A DNA stretch of 16,328 nt from JAAXTX01 sp037139695 (GCA_037139695.1 JBAXFX010000025.1:1-16328); one strand, 5' to 3'; numbered from the stretch's first letter, positions 1 to 7,543 are shown. The notes: generated by a model from the sequence alone, not told the origin. Numbers and translations are program-made.

Positions 1-17
1 CGAAAAAAGAACGTTCT

Positions 18-38
18 CTCCCCTTATCCTAAGGGGAG
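18..38. other. Perfect hairpin at window edge
   Basis: The arm CTCCCCTTA (18-26) and its exact reverse complement TAAGGGGAG (30-38) enclose a 3-base loop. On the minus strand it is followed, about ten bases later, by a T-run, so it might end a minus-strand transcript, but the gap is too long for a standard intrinsic terminator. It may instead be part of the C/G-rich repeat family seen in 77-410. No gene was seen in 1-76. Confidence 0.35.
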
Positions 39-76
39 GACAGGAGGGGTTGGAACATGAAGGATGCTTATAAAGA

Positions 77-410
77 GGCACTGGTTCCCGATGAGGTTAG
101 ATGGTTTCTTAAAGATATTTTACTCGACACGTTCTTAAAAACGATATGATGACTTCGACCGATCAAACACAAATCCCTCCCCTCGAAGACTCGGTACTCC
201 TTTTTCGAAAGGGAGATATCGATCAGAGTACCAGCGAAAATAAGTGAGTCTCCCCCTTTCGGAAAGGGGGATTGCCCTCTCCAAAAAAGAGAGGGCAAGG
301 GGGATTTGTGACTCTGAGCGTGGCATTTTTTACAAAAAATAAAACATCGATTCTGTGCTTATCTTAGCGCTAGAGAGGGATTCTCAGCCACCTCATCGGG
401 AACCAGTTCC
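77..410 (+). mobile_element. MITE-like non-coding repeat, left copy
   Basis: This is a repeat of about 334 bp with imperfect terminal inverted repeats. GGCACTGGTTCCCGATGAGG (77-96) matches the reverse complement of 391-410 with one mismatch, and one further base pairs inward. Bases 108-410 are closely similar, in inverted orientation, to 15916-16279. Inside are two strong hairpins: CCCCCTTT/AAAGGGGG at 252-270, and GCCCTCTC/GAGAGGGC at 274-296 with an A-rich loop. Open frames across it are short and their translations follow the hairpins, so I do not call a gene. No transposase is visible. It could be a non-autonomous element or a dispersed structural repeat. The 1-425 stretch holds nothing else I can support. 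Confidence 0.65.
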
Positions 411-425
411 TGCTTTTTATCGGTT

Positions 426-785
426 CTATTCCTGTTCCCTTTTCCCGAACTTTTCGAGGATCCCGTGGACGATGGCACCCGTTGCCGACATGACGAGCGA
501 ACCGAGGAGCGCCGCGGTGAAGGAGGAGACTGTGAACCCGACGATCACGTTCCCGAGCCACGCGAAGAGTGCCGCATTGATGATGAAGATGAACAGCCCG
601 AACGAAAGAATCGTCCTCGGGAGCGTGAGGATGACTAGGATCGGCCGCACTAATATGCCAAGAATGCCCCATACCGCCGCAAGCAATATCGCCGTCGCGA
701 ACCCGTCCACGTGTACGCCCGGTACGAACCGCGATGCCACGAGAAACCCGACCGCCACCGAAAACCACCTGATGATGAGTTTCAT
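426..785 (-). CDS. PF04020-like four-helix membrane protein (phage holin superfamily IV)
   Basis: This is a 119-residue, almost wholly hydrophobic protein with four predicted membrane segments at about residues 4-20, 28-51, 57-78 and 83-108, and a short charged tail (EKFGKREQE). The pattern of an early small helix, a RPILVILTLP loop and a glycine/asparagine-bearing third helix (SFGLFIFIINAALF) is typical of PF04020 membrane proteins. These are widespread in bacteria, usually annotated as phage holin family, and their cellular role is not established, so lysis should not be assumed. The ATG at 785 has no clear Shine-Dalgarno sequence. A large palindrome (854-893) lies about 70 bp upstream with a TATAAT inside it, suggesting control by the TrpR-like protein encoded at the other end of the window. 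The gene ends 15 bp before the left repeat element. Confidence 0.85.
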   Translation of the reverse strand: MKLIIRWFSVAVGFLVASRFVPGVHVDGFATAILLAAVWGILGILVRPILVILTLPRTILSFGLFIFIINAALFAWLGNVIVGFTVSSFTAALLGSLVMSATGAIVHGILEKFGKREQE

Positions 786-853
786 ACCGCATTGTTTATT
801 GATCTATTGTCACATATCACCGACCGATATCCCTTCAACCCGAAGACATCTAT

Positions 854-893
854 CGAACATATTACCATATTATATAATATGGTAATATGTTCG
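854..893. promoter_or_regulatory. Operator-like palindrome, copy 1 (40 bp perfect)
   Basis: All 40 bases form a perfect palindrome centred between 873 and 874. The central 28 bp (860-887; half-site TATTACCATATTAT followed by its reverse complement) are identical to copies at 15222-15249 and 15766-15793. The flanks CGAACA and TGTTCG extend the symmetry only in this copy. The centre contains TATAAT on both strands (869-874 read as minus), about 84 bp upstream of the holin-like ATG, so repressor binding would cover a -10 element. It also lies 23 bp past the queH stop. An A/T-rich hairpin terminator is a less likely reading because there is no T-run. Confidence 0.7.
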
Positions 894-916
894 TGTGCCG
901 TTTCAGCGGTTCTGTC

Positions 917-1465
917 TCATGACATTTTTCGGTCTCGGAGAGAAAATCGGCACCCGCAATAGTCCTGGCGATAGATACCCCGTTCGGCAACCATCTTCCG
1001 CGCGATTTCCTGCCGACCACCCTTCTTCCAATCCTCGGCATAGTATCGCACCCCGTATCGAGTAGCCGCCTCTTCCCCGATAGGATCGATGATGAGCGAT
1101 GATTTGTTCCGTCCACTCGTCAAGGTCGTCCCGAATACGTGAAAGTCCAACTCGGACGCGACTTCGGCGACATGAAACAGCCGGAGCCGGAAACAGGCCA
1201 GACAGCGCTTCCCGCCCTTGACCTCGGTCTCGAACCCCTCGACCGCCACATCCCACGACGCGGTATCATAGTCCTCGTCGATCATCGGTACGCCCCACCC
1301 CTCGATAACCCGGATTACTTCCCGCTTCCGCTTTCGGTATTCCTCTTCCGGAAAGATATTCGGATTGTAAAACAGCACCCAGAGGTCATACGACTTCCGG
1401 AGCTCGTCGATCACCGCGATCCCGCACGGCGCACAGCAGACATGGAGGAGGAATCTTTCCCGCAT
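917..1465 (-). CDS. queH: Epoxyqueuosine reductase QueH (DUF208 family)
   Basis: QueH reduces epoxyqueuosine to queuosine in the wobble position of GUN tRNAs. It is the non-orthologous replacement of the cobalamin-dependent QueG and uses an iron-sulfur cluster. The 182-residue protein has the family's diagnostic cysteines: HVCCAPC at the N terminus (Cys10, Cys11, Cys14), KRCLAC (Cys88, Cys91) and DYCGC near the C terminus (Cys170, Cys172). It also has a FGTTLTSGRNK segment in the middle. Length and motif order fit the family. The ATG at 1465 directly precedes the conserved start region, and no strong Shine-Dalgarno sequence is seen. It lies 87 bp downstream of the sugar phosphotransferase. 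No other queuosine gene is visible in the window, so the organism may salvage a precursor or encode the rest elsewhere. Confidence 0.9.
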   Translation of the reverse strand: MRERFLLHVCCAPCGIAVIDELRKSYDLWVLFYNPNIFPEEEYRKRKREVIRVIEGWGVPMIDEDYDTASWDVAVEGFETEVKGGKRCLACFRLRLFHVAEVASELDFHVFGTTLTSGRNKSSLIIDPIGEEAATRYGVRYYAEDWKKGGRQEIARKMVAERGIYRQDYCGCRFSLRDRKMS

Positions 1466-1552
1466 TGGATTTTGTCAGAACGCGCATTATCCGTATCGTC
1501 ACCAGGATGGAAAACCGTCGTCTTCACCGAAAAAGAGAATACTGTGAAAAAG

Positions 1553-2974
1553 TCAGTTCCTCCGCCTCGCTATAAGCGCACCGGCGGTCTTGAAACAGAT
1601 GCCGATGTCGAGCCAGAGCGACCAGTTCTCGATATAGAAGACGTCGAGACGATACTCGTCCTCGAACGCCAGGTCGGATCGTCCCGACACTTGCGCCATA
1701 CCCGTAATGCCGGGCTTGATAGTGAGCAGTCGTCGATGATACTCGCGGTATTTCTCCACCTCGCGCTTCTGGTGTGGCCGCGGTCCGACAAGGCTCATCT
1801 CGCCACGAAAGACATTGAAGAACTGCGGAAGCTCGTCGAGGGAATACTTCTCGATGAAGGCACCGACCTTCGTCTTGCGCGGGTCATCCCTGATCTTGTA
1901 CAAGGGACCCTTGCGGACGCTCCTCTCGGCGATGAGCTCCTTCTCGAACGCGAGTGCCTCGTCGAAGTCCGGGTTATCATGCGTGACGCAGTAGCGCCAC
2001 TTCATATAGCGGAACTTGTAGACGAAGAATTTTTTTCCGTCCTCGCCGATACGCTCGTTCCGGTAGACGACCGGACCGGAACCGTCCTCAAGCTTGATCA
2101 GTGCCGCGACGATCGCCATCACCGGCGAAAGGATGACGATAAAAAACAAGGAAAAGACGACATCGAACACGCGCTTGATGACCCGGCCCCACCCGTCGAG
2201 CGGCGTGTGCAGGAATTCGATGAGCGGTTCGCCGTTCATGATCCGCAGGACGAACCGAGACGTCTGCAGGGTCGTCGGGAAATACTTGAACGAGATATTG
2301 TGGATCTGGCAGTAATCGAGGATCTTTTCCTGCTCGTCGTCGGTGATACTTTGGTCGCAGACGATGATCTCGTCGATACCCTTCTCCTGCCGGATGTCGT
2401 CGATACGGTGCAGGCTCGCCGATTCCATGATATCCACCGCGCGATAGCCGAGCTCGGGGTGCTTCGTGAACATCTTCGCGAACCGTCGGACGCGCCCGTT
2501 CCCACCGATAAGCAATACCCGGTATACTCCCACCCCCTTCGTCACGAGATAGTACCGTTGAACCTTCCGCAGCAACAGACGGGCGACCGAGACATACGCC
2601 GCCGCGACGAACCATCCGGCAAGGATGATGAACCGCGACGAGAACCAATCACGCTCAAGGAAGACCGCGATAATGATGACCACGATACCGAGCGACGTCG
2701 CGCGGAACACCATGAGCGTCTCCTGCCAGAAGGATCGGGCGGAGCGGATCGCATAGAGCCCCTCGATCGCATACACGACGAGGAACATCGGCGTCACCAT
2801 GAGCGCAAGCTCGAAGAACGGCTTGAAGGTCATCGAGTAGACCTTCGGATTGATGATATCGGAAATCTGTGGCAGCAGGTCGCGCAGGTGGAACACCGAA
2901 ATCGCCGCGAGGACGATCATAAGGTAGTCCACCGGCACCTGCACCACGCTGAAGAGGGTCTCGGATCGCTTCAT
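1553..2974 (-). CDS. Polyprenyl-phosphate sugar-1-phosphate transferase (WbaP/WcaJ-like)
   Basis: This 473-residue membrane enzyme is expected to move a sugar-1-phosphate from a nucleotide sugar onto undecaprenyl phosphate, the first step of exopolysaccharide or glycan assembly. Four N-terminal membrane helices (about residues 14-35, 52-75, 90-107 and 115-135) precede a soluble Rossmann-like region (about 150-245, starting RVLLIGGNG; CoA_binding_3 type). A fifth hydrophobic segment (267-295) opens the bacterial sugar transferase domain with VIKRVFDVVFS. Catalytic-domain signatures follow: YRNERIGEDGKKFFVYKFRYM, SLDELPQFFNVFRGEMSLVG then PRP (378-400, with the conserved Asp-Glu pair at 380-381), and KPGITGMAQVSGRSD (420-434). 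The usual KFRSM is KFRYM here. The sugar cannot be told from sequence. The gene starts only 35 bp after the RNase P RNA end, and no glycosyltransferase cluster is visible nearby. Confidence 0.92.
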   Translation of the reverse strand: MKRSETLFSVVQVPVDYLMIVLAAISVFHLRDLLPQISDIINPKVYSMTFKPFFELALMVTPMFLVVYAIEGLYAIRSARSFWQETLMVFRATSLGIVVIIIAVFLERDWFSSRFIILAGWFVAAAYVSVARLLLRKVQRYYLVTKGVGVYRVLLIGGNGRVRRFAKMFTKHPELGYRAVDIMESASLHRIDDIRQEKGIDEIIVCDQSITDDEQEKILDYCQIHNISFKYFPTTLQTSRFVLRIMNGEPLIEFLHTPLDGWGRVIKRVFDVVFSLFFIVILSPVMAIVAALIKLEDGSGPVVYRNERIGEDGKKFFVYKFRYMKWRYCVTHDNPDFDEALAFEKELIAERSVRKGPLYKIRDDPRKTKVGAFIEKYSLDELPQFFNVFRGEMSLVGPRPHQKREVEKYREYHRRLLTIKPGITGMAQVSGRSDLAFEDEYRLDVFYIENWSLWLDIGICFKTAGALIARRRN

Positions 2975-3008
2975 ATCTCAATGGGTCCACGAATACATGT
3001 CCTTTCGC

Positions 3009-3386
3009 TCCCGAAACAGGCTCATAAGCCGGATTCTGTTCACCCGCCTCTTTCGAGAGCGGGGCTGATCATCATTTATCTGGGACCGCCGTTGCCGGCG
3101 ACCTCGAGCGGCACTTCCCGGATCGCTCCGGGACACGGCCTTGCACATGGATAAGGGTTTAGCCGTTTCACCCCGCGCGTTACCGCGCGGACTCACCCCG
3201 CCTCCCGAAGGAAATTGGGTGCCCTGCCCTTTCGGGATTGGGCGTCTCTGCTCGCACCTCGCGCCTCGCGGCGGACGGGCATTACCCGCTACCTGGTCCC
3301 CCGGCTTGCGCCGGGATTATGTGTCCGGACTTTCCTCCCCGGCTGCCGCAAGCGGTGCCGAGGCGATGATCCGACCTGTTTCGGGA
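3009..3386 (-). ncRNA. rnpB: RNase P RNA (bacterial type A)
   Basis: This is the catalytic RNA that trims the 5' leader of pre-tRNAs. On the minus strand the 5' part carries GAGGAAAGTCCGGACAC (reverse complement at 3321-3337), and the 3' part carries ACAGAATCCGGCTTAT (reverse complement at 3024-3039). These are the two classical signatures of bacterial RNase P RNA. The P1 helix is a perfect 12-bp pairing of 3375-3386 with 3009-3020, which fixes the ends and gives about 378 nt. The conserved GTGAAACGGCTAAACCC, CAAGGCC and AGATAAATGATGATCA segments lie in the expected order. It sits between pheT and the sugar transferase and has its own promoter. Confidence 0.96.
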
Positions 3387-3426
3387 AAGAAGGAACACGA
3401 AAAAACACCCTCCATTTCCTTCCTAT

Positions 3427-3455
3427 TTTATATCACGAACAGGATAAGAAGTCAA
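3427..3455 (-). promoter_or_regulatory. rnpB promoter
   Basis: On the minus strand, TTGACT (3455-3450) is separated by exactly 17 bases from TATAAA (3432-3427). Transcription should start near 3420, about 34 nt before the P1 helix of RNase P RNA, so a short 5' leader is expected. The promoter lies in the spacer after the pheT stop codon (3479), which argues that rnpB is transcribed independently of pheST. Confidence 0.75.
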
Positions 3456-3478
3456 ATATACCTTTATCTCAGCGGAAA

Positions 3479-5842
3479 TCAGGAAGAAAGGCCCGTGCCA
3501 AACCGGCCAGCTATTTTCTCGATGATCGTGGAAACGGCACCATCGACTTCCTCGCCCGTAACCGTCCGATCGCCGTGACCGAACGAGAGATGGAACGCGA
3601 TATTCTTCTCTTCCCCCTTTTCATAGATGTCGAACACTTCGGCGTCACGAAGGAGCGACGAAGATTCTCGAACGACCCGTGTCAGATCGCCGACCTGAGC
3701 ATTTTTCGAAACCGTAATCGAAAGATCACGCCTCGCGAACGGAAACTTCGGGAGCGGTCGGAACGTACGCACGGCTTCGAATGCCGATCGCAGTACCTCG
3801 AAATCAATCTGTGCCGAAACGACCGAACCACGCAGACCATACGCCTCGGCCGATGCTGGGGAAATTTCTCCCGCCTCGCCAAGTACCGTTCCACCTATGG
3901 AAAGGCGGGCTATACGGGTCGGGTGAAACATCGGAGAGCGGTCGACCGCCACCTCGAATGTGATCGGCTGCCAGTCGACCTCACCGAGTCCCGCGAACGC
4001 CACCATTTTCGAAACGAGTCCCTTGAGCGTCGCAAGGGCGTTCTCTCCTTTCTCCGGGACAAGTACGAGCGAAAGCATGCGCTCTTCGACCGGTTTTCCG
4101 TCCGCACCCTTCAGGTATCGGTCCCCGATCTCAAAAAACCGGAACGAGTCGAAGTACCGAAGATTCTCCCCCGCCTTATGGAGAGCCGACGGAAGCAGAC
4201 TCGCACGAAGCACTGCCTGGTCGGGATTCATGGGATTCGCGAGTCGCAGATGCCGGCCGTTCGTTTCCGCGCCAAGCCGCCGTCCGTCGGATTCGGAATA
4301 GAAGGAATAGGTCCTGATCTCATCCCATCCGGATGCGGTCAAAAAGGTCCGAAGCTCGCGAGAAAAAATCCTTGCCTCATTGCGTTCCGGCGCGGAGAGC
4401 GGCACCATCGGAACCGTCGCTGGAAACCGGTCATACCCGATCATGCGACCGACCTCTTCCGCGAAATCCCACCCGTCACGAAGATCCGGACGATAGGTCG
4501 GCACAAGCGCCGTCCATTCGTCTCCGGACTCCGTCACGGCGATACCAAGATACTCAAGTCTCTCCTTCGCCTCGGCGTACACGGTCTTCGTCCCGAACAT
4601 GTCCTCGAAAACCGATGAGGAGAACGGCACGGATACCGGTTCGTCGAGTCTGGTCGTCACGTCGGTCATACCGATTCCCTGAGCGCCGGCTTCATCCGTA
4701 AAAAGACGAAGGGCTTCCGTGGCGGCGATTGGCACACGACCGGTGTCCACATTGCGCTCATATCGGTACGAGGCGTCGGTCGGCACATGGTGCCGAGCAA
4801 CCGTCTTGCGGATCGACGACGGATCGAAGGTCGCGACCTCGAGGAATACGCGTTTCGTATCCGTGGAGATGCCGGTCCGGCTCCCGCCCATCACACCCGC
4901 AAGCGCGAGTGGCCGTTTCGTATCCGCGATGACCAGGTCTTCGATCGAAAGCGCTATCGTCTTGCCGTCAAGCAGCTCGAGTGTCTCACCTTCCTCCGCC
5001 TGTCGCACGACGATCCCACCCTCGACCGTATCGGCATCGAACGCGTGCATCGGCTGCCCAAACAGGAGCAGTGAATAATTGGTGATATCGACCGCCATGG
5101 AAATCGGCCGAAATCCCGACCGAAGCAACGCGGAGCGCATCCAAAGCGGCGACTGGCCCGTGGATACCTCCTCAAGCAAAACGCCAAGATACCGCCGGCA
5201 TCGGTCGGACTCGATCGTAACGGGAACAGGTGATTCGGAAAATGATGGGGACGTGGTCAGCTCCGTATCGAACGAGGCTTGCCGACCTTCGAGCGCCGCG
5301 ATCTCGCGCGCCATCCCGCGATACGAAACCGCATCGCACCCGCGGTTCGGGAGAATATTGATGTCGAGAATCGAATCCTCGAGCCCGGCATATTCCGAAA
5401 ACGCCACCCCGATCGGCGCGTCATCCGGCAAGACGAGGATACCCTCATGATCGGACCCGAGACCAAGTTCATCTTCCGCGCAAATCATTCCGGCCGAGGC
5501 GACTCCGCGGATTTTTGATTCTTTGATCTCGATACCATTTGGCAATTTCGCTCCCGGAAGCGCCACGGCGACCCTTTGTCCCGCGGCCACGTTCGGAGCC
5601 CCACACACGATGGTCCGGGCTTCCCCACCCTCTTCCGTCACGACGGTTGTCACGCGCAACCGGTCGGCATCCGGATGTGACGAGACGGATTCGACTCGGC
5701 CGATTATGACCTGCCCGAGTCCGTGCGGATAGGGATCGACGGATTCCACCTCGAACGCATGAAACATGATGAGCTCTGCAAGTTCCGCGGGAGTCTTCCC
5801 GGTGCCGGACAGTTCCTTCAGCCAGTTATAGGAAAATTTCAT
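3479..5842 (-). CDS. pheT: Phenylalanine--tRNA ligase beta subunit
   Basis: This is the large subunit of the (alpha-beta)2 enzyme that charges tRNA-Phe, including tRNA binding and editing. I choose the ATG at 5842 because it opens the conserved MKFSYNWLKEL, giving 787 residues, the normal family length. An in-frame ATG at 5884 would add 14 unconserved residues. Domain order is standard: an EMAP/OB tRNA-binding domain (about 40-150, with GRVESVSSHPDADRLRV and VCGAPNV), a B3/B4 editing region (RPISMAVDITNYSLLLFGQP and MHAFDAD), a B5 domain (VPTYRPDLRDGWDFAEEVGR), the catalytic-like core, and a C-terminal FDX-ACB domain (KFPFARRDLSITV near the start). It follows pheS by 95 bp, presumably in the same transcript. 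I see no frameshift. Confidence 0.96.
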   Translation of the reverse strand: MKFSYNWLKELSGTGKTPAELAELIMFHAFEVESVDPYPHGLGQVIIGRVESVSSHPDADRLRVTTVVTEEGGEARTIVCGAPNVAAGQRVAVALPGAKLPNGIEIKESKIRGVASAGMICAEDELGLGSDHEGILVLPDDAPIGVAFSEYAGLEDSILDINILPNRGCDAVSYRGMAREIAALEGRQASFDTELTTSPSFSESPVPVTIESDRCRRYLGVLLEEVSTGQSPLWMRSALLRSGFRPISMAVDITNYSLLLFGQPMHAFDADTVEGGIVVRQAEEGETLELLDGKTIALSIEDLVIADTKRPLALAGVMGGSRTGISTDTKRVFLEVATFDPSSIRKTVARHHVPTDASYRYERNVDTGRVPIAATEALRLFTDEAGAQGIGMTDVTTRLDEPVSVPFSSSVFEDMFGTKTVYAEAKERLEYLGIAVTESGDEWTALVPTYRPDLRDGWDFAEEVGRMIGYDRFPATVPMVPLSAPERNEARIFSRELRTFLTASGWDEIRTYSFYSESDGRRLGAETNGRHLRLANPMNPDQAVLRASLLPSALHKAGENLRYFDSFRFFEIGDRYLKGADGKPVEERMLSLVLVPEKGENALATLKGLVSKMVAFAGLGEVDWQPITFEVAVDRSPMFHPTRIARLSIGGTVLGEAGEISPASAEAYGLRGSVVSAQIDFEVLRSAFEAVRTFRPLPKFPFARRDLSITVSKNAQVGDLTRVVRESSSLLRDAEVFDIYEKGEEKNIAFHLSFGHGDRTVTGEEVDGAVSTIIEKIAGRFGTGLSS

Positions 5843-5937
5843 AGTAATAGCTTCGTCAAGCTTCGTGAGCTTCAACAGCTTCATCGGCTTTTTCGGATTT
5901 CGGATTAAGCTTTTGGATCATGCTTCTGAGCATGCGG

Positions 5938-6975
5938 TCAGAACTGTCGTATAAATCTCAAGTCCCCACTCATGAACAACCGCGTATCCGGAATGCGGTA
6001 TTTCATCATCGCGAGCCGTTCCAAGCCGAACCCCCACGCGAAGCCCTGATATTTTCCGCGCGGATATCCCGCCGCCTCGAACACCTTCTGCTGTACCATG
6101 CCCGCCCCGCCGATCTCAAGCCAGCCGACCCCTTTGCAGGACGGACAACCGTCCCCTCCGCAGAACACGCACGAGATGTCGAACTCGAACCCCGGCTCGA
6201 CGAACGGGAAAAAGCTTGGCCGGAGCCGCACCGAGACCGCACGACCGAAAAACGCCGAAAAAAAGGTCTCCGCGACATATTTCAGGTGTCCAACGGTCAC
6301 GTCGCCACGTTCACCGACGACCAGGCTCTCGAATTGATGAAACGTGTGTTCATGCGTCGCGTCGGTCGACTCGTTGCGAAACGTGCGCCCGGGAACGATG
6401 ATCCGAAACGGCGGCGTATGCGTTTCCATATACCGGATCTGTACCGGCGACGTATGCGTCCGCAGCAGGTATCGCGTATCAAGGTCCTCGCTCTCGATCC
6501 AGAACGTATCTTGCATATCGCGCGCCGGATGATCCGCCGGAAAGTTGAGCGCCTCGAAATTATAGAAATCACTTTCAAGCTCCGGCCCGTCGGGAATCCC
6601 GAAACCGAGCCCGGTAAAGATATCCTCGATCTCATTGATGATCGTCGTGATCGGATGCGAGTGACCGAGCGACTCCGCGATTCCCGGTGCCGTCACATCG
6701 ATCCGTTCCGATTCCCAGTCGCGCCCATCCCGCTCGATGCGCTCTTTGGCAAACTCGAATGCCTCGGTAAGAGCCGTCCGCACCCCTTGGACTCGAGGAC
6801 CTATTTCGCGTTTTTCCTCGGAAGAAAGGTCCTTGAGCCCCTTCAGGATACCGGTCAATTCGCTCTTACGGCCCAAAAACCGCACCTCGATTTCTCGAAG
6901 CGCTTCCTCGGAAGAGGCTTCCCCGAACGCTTTTTTTCCTTCCTCTTCGATTTCTGCGATCCGTTCAGTACGCAT
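5938..6975 (-). CDS. pheS: Phenylalanine--tRNA ligase alpha subunit
   Basis: This is the catalytic subunit of phenylalanyl-tRNA synthetase. I place the start at the ATG at 6975 (MRTERIAEIEEEG), giving 345 residues. A GTG at 7011 would lie upstream of the predicted transcription start. The N-terminal coiled-coil (about residues 1-80) leads into the class II core: motif 1 around SHPITTIINEIEDIFTGLGF, motif 2 with GRTFRNESTDATHEHTFHQF, and motif 3 GFAWGFGLERLAMMKY near the C terminus. A four-cysteine insert, CVFCGGDGCPSC, before GWLEIGGAGMV resembles a zinc knuckle found in many, though not all, bacterial PheS proteins. Gene order pheS-pheT is conventional. Confidence 0.96.
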   Translation of the reverse strand: MRTERIAEIEEEGKKAFGEASSEEALREIEVRFLGRKSELTGILKGLKDLSSEEKREIGPRVQGVRTALTEAFEFAKERIERDGRDWESERIDVTAPGIAESLGHSHPITTIINEIEDIFTGLGFGIPDGPELESDFYNFEALNFPADHPARDMQDTFWIESEDLDTRYLLRTHTSPVQIRYMETHTPPFRIIVPGRTFRNESTDATHEHTFHQFESLVVGERGDVTVGHLKYVAETFFSAFFGRAVSVRLRPSFFPFVEPGFEFDISCVFCGGDGCPSCKGVGWLEIGGAGMVQQKVFEAAGYPRGKYQGFAWGFGLERLAMMKYRIPDTRLFMSGDLRFIRQF

Positions 6976-7001
6976 AGATAAAATGCCTATAAATCGCTTC
7001 C

Positions 7002-7031
7002 ATGGTACCACCCAAACCCCTTTTGGGTCAA
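7002..7031 (-). promoter_or_regulatory. pheST promoter
   Basis: On the minus strand, TTGACC (7031-7026) is followed after 18 bases by TACCAT (7007-7002), which is preceded by TGG, making an extended -10. The predicted start is near 6995, leaving about 19 nt of untranslated leader before the pheS ATG at 6975. That is too short for a T-box or peptide attenuator, and none was seen between promoter and gene. Confidence 0.55.
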
Positions 7032-7052
7032 AGAGCGGCTAAGTATCTATTT

Positions 7053-7076
7053 TCCGTTAATACCTTAACGGGTTAA
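7053..7076. repeat. 8-bp periodic TTAA repeat, block A
   Basis: Three consecutive 8-mers each end in TTAA: TCCGTTAA, TACCTTAA, CGGGTTAA. A related block lies at 7279-7310 in the same intergenic region. Function unknown. Confidence 0.45.
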
Positions 7077-7278
7077 CGTGTTCTCGGATTTTAATCTCCA
7101 TTCATCCCTTTTATCTTTCATACGTTGTCACTCCTTCTATTCCCATTGTTAGTTGTTGGTTGTAAGTGGTCAGTTATTCCTTCGCTTTCTGACCTCATAA
7201 AATTTCGAGTGCGAAATCACGGGGCATGTTTTACGGACTTGATACGCTTTATAAAATCTCCCCTTATTCCCTTTTCCC

Positions 7279-7310
7279 GCTCCCAACCCGTTAACCCGTA
7301 AACTCGTTAA
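7279..7310. repeat. 8-bp periodic repeat, block B
   Basis: Four consecutive 8-mers GCTCCCAA, CCCGTTAA, CCCGTAAA, CTCGTTAA show an 8-bp period. It is partly the inverse of block A (AACGGGTTAACG against CGTTAACCCGTT), about 210 bp away. The sequence between 7077 and 7278 is low in coding signal and holds no gene I can support. A 17-codon minus-strand frame from 7120 with a good GAAGGAG upstream was seen there but has no recognisable content. Confidence 0.45.
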
Positions 7311-7337
7311 TTGACTTTTCTCCGTTATCTGCCCATG

Positions 7338-7346
7338 TGCTATACT
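7338..7346 (+). promoter_or_regulatory. Plus-strand extended -10 promoter
   Basis: TGC followed by TATACT (7341-7346) forms an extended -10 element. A TTGACT at 7311-7316 is 24 bases upstream, too far for a normal -35, so this promoter would rely on the extended -10. It points away from pheST into a region with no plus-strand gene but with a terminator at 7453-7472. Confidence 0.4.
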
Positions 7347-7352
7347 GTCCCC

Positions 7353-7472
7353 GAAGACCTCCAGAACGGGGCGTTGAATACAATGAAACCCACCTGGCAT
7401 CCAGGGAAAAGTATTTTTTTCCTACAACTGCTTTTTACGGGATTCATACGCGCCCCCGCATTGGGGGTTTTT
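7353..7472 (+). ncRNA. Candidate small RNA, about 120 nt
   Basis: The segment is bounded by the extended -10 at 7341-7346 and a terminator-like hairpin with a T-run ending at 7472. It contains local hairpins: CCCCG/CGGGG (7349-7371, its 5' arm straddling the likely start), CCTGG/CCAGG (7393-7405), and an A/U stem around GGAAAA/TTTTCC. An open frame beginning MKPTWHPGK at 7383 runs through both terminator hairpins and is probably not a protein. I do not recognise the RNA family. It does not show the conserved SRP RNA, tmRNA or RNase P signatures. Confidence 0.3.
7453..7472 (+). terminator. Intrinsic terminator (plus strand)
   Basis: CCCCC (7453-7457), loop GCATT, GGGGG (7463-7467), followed directly by five T. 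A compact plus-strand intrinsic terminator. Confidence 0.55.
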
Positions 7473-7525
7473 CGTATCAAAAAATACAAAAACAAAGCAT
7501 TCATTATCCTCGCGCTCCATCCGGC

Positions 7526-7543
7526 CTCCGCAACGGGGTTTTT
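7526..7543 (+). terminator. Second plus-strand terminator-like hairpin
   Basis: CTCCG and CGGGG pair (one G-U) around a CAA loop and are followed by five T. It may be a back-up for the terminator 60 bp upstream. Weak stem. Confidence 0.3.

Noticed and set aside
68..326. Short minus-strand frames in the left repeat, similar to frames in the right repeat
   Set aside because: The similarity follows from the DNA repeat and its hairpins (sequence such as IPLALSF and AIPLSERG comes from the C/G-rich palindromes). One copy has a 65-70 bp length difference and there is no ribosome binding site.
860..887. Palindromes as intrinsic terminators of queH and the TrpR-like gene
   Set aside because: The stems are almost wholly A/T, no T-run follows on the minus strand, and copy 3 does not follow any recognisable gene end.
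1139..3154. Long plus-strand open frame (671 codons) opposite the sugar transferase and queH
   Set aside because: It is antisense to two well-recognised genes, is rich in Asp, Arg, Glu and His as expected from the reverse frame of GC-rich codons, runs into rnpB, and has no recognisable domain.
3215..4618. Long plus-strand open frame (467 codons) across rnpB and pheT
   Set aside because: It overlaps RNase P RNA and the 3' part of pheT, with Arg-rich low-quality composition. It is a mirror of pheT codon bias.
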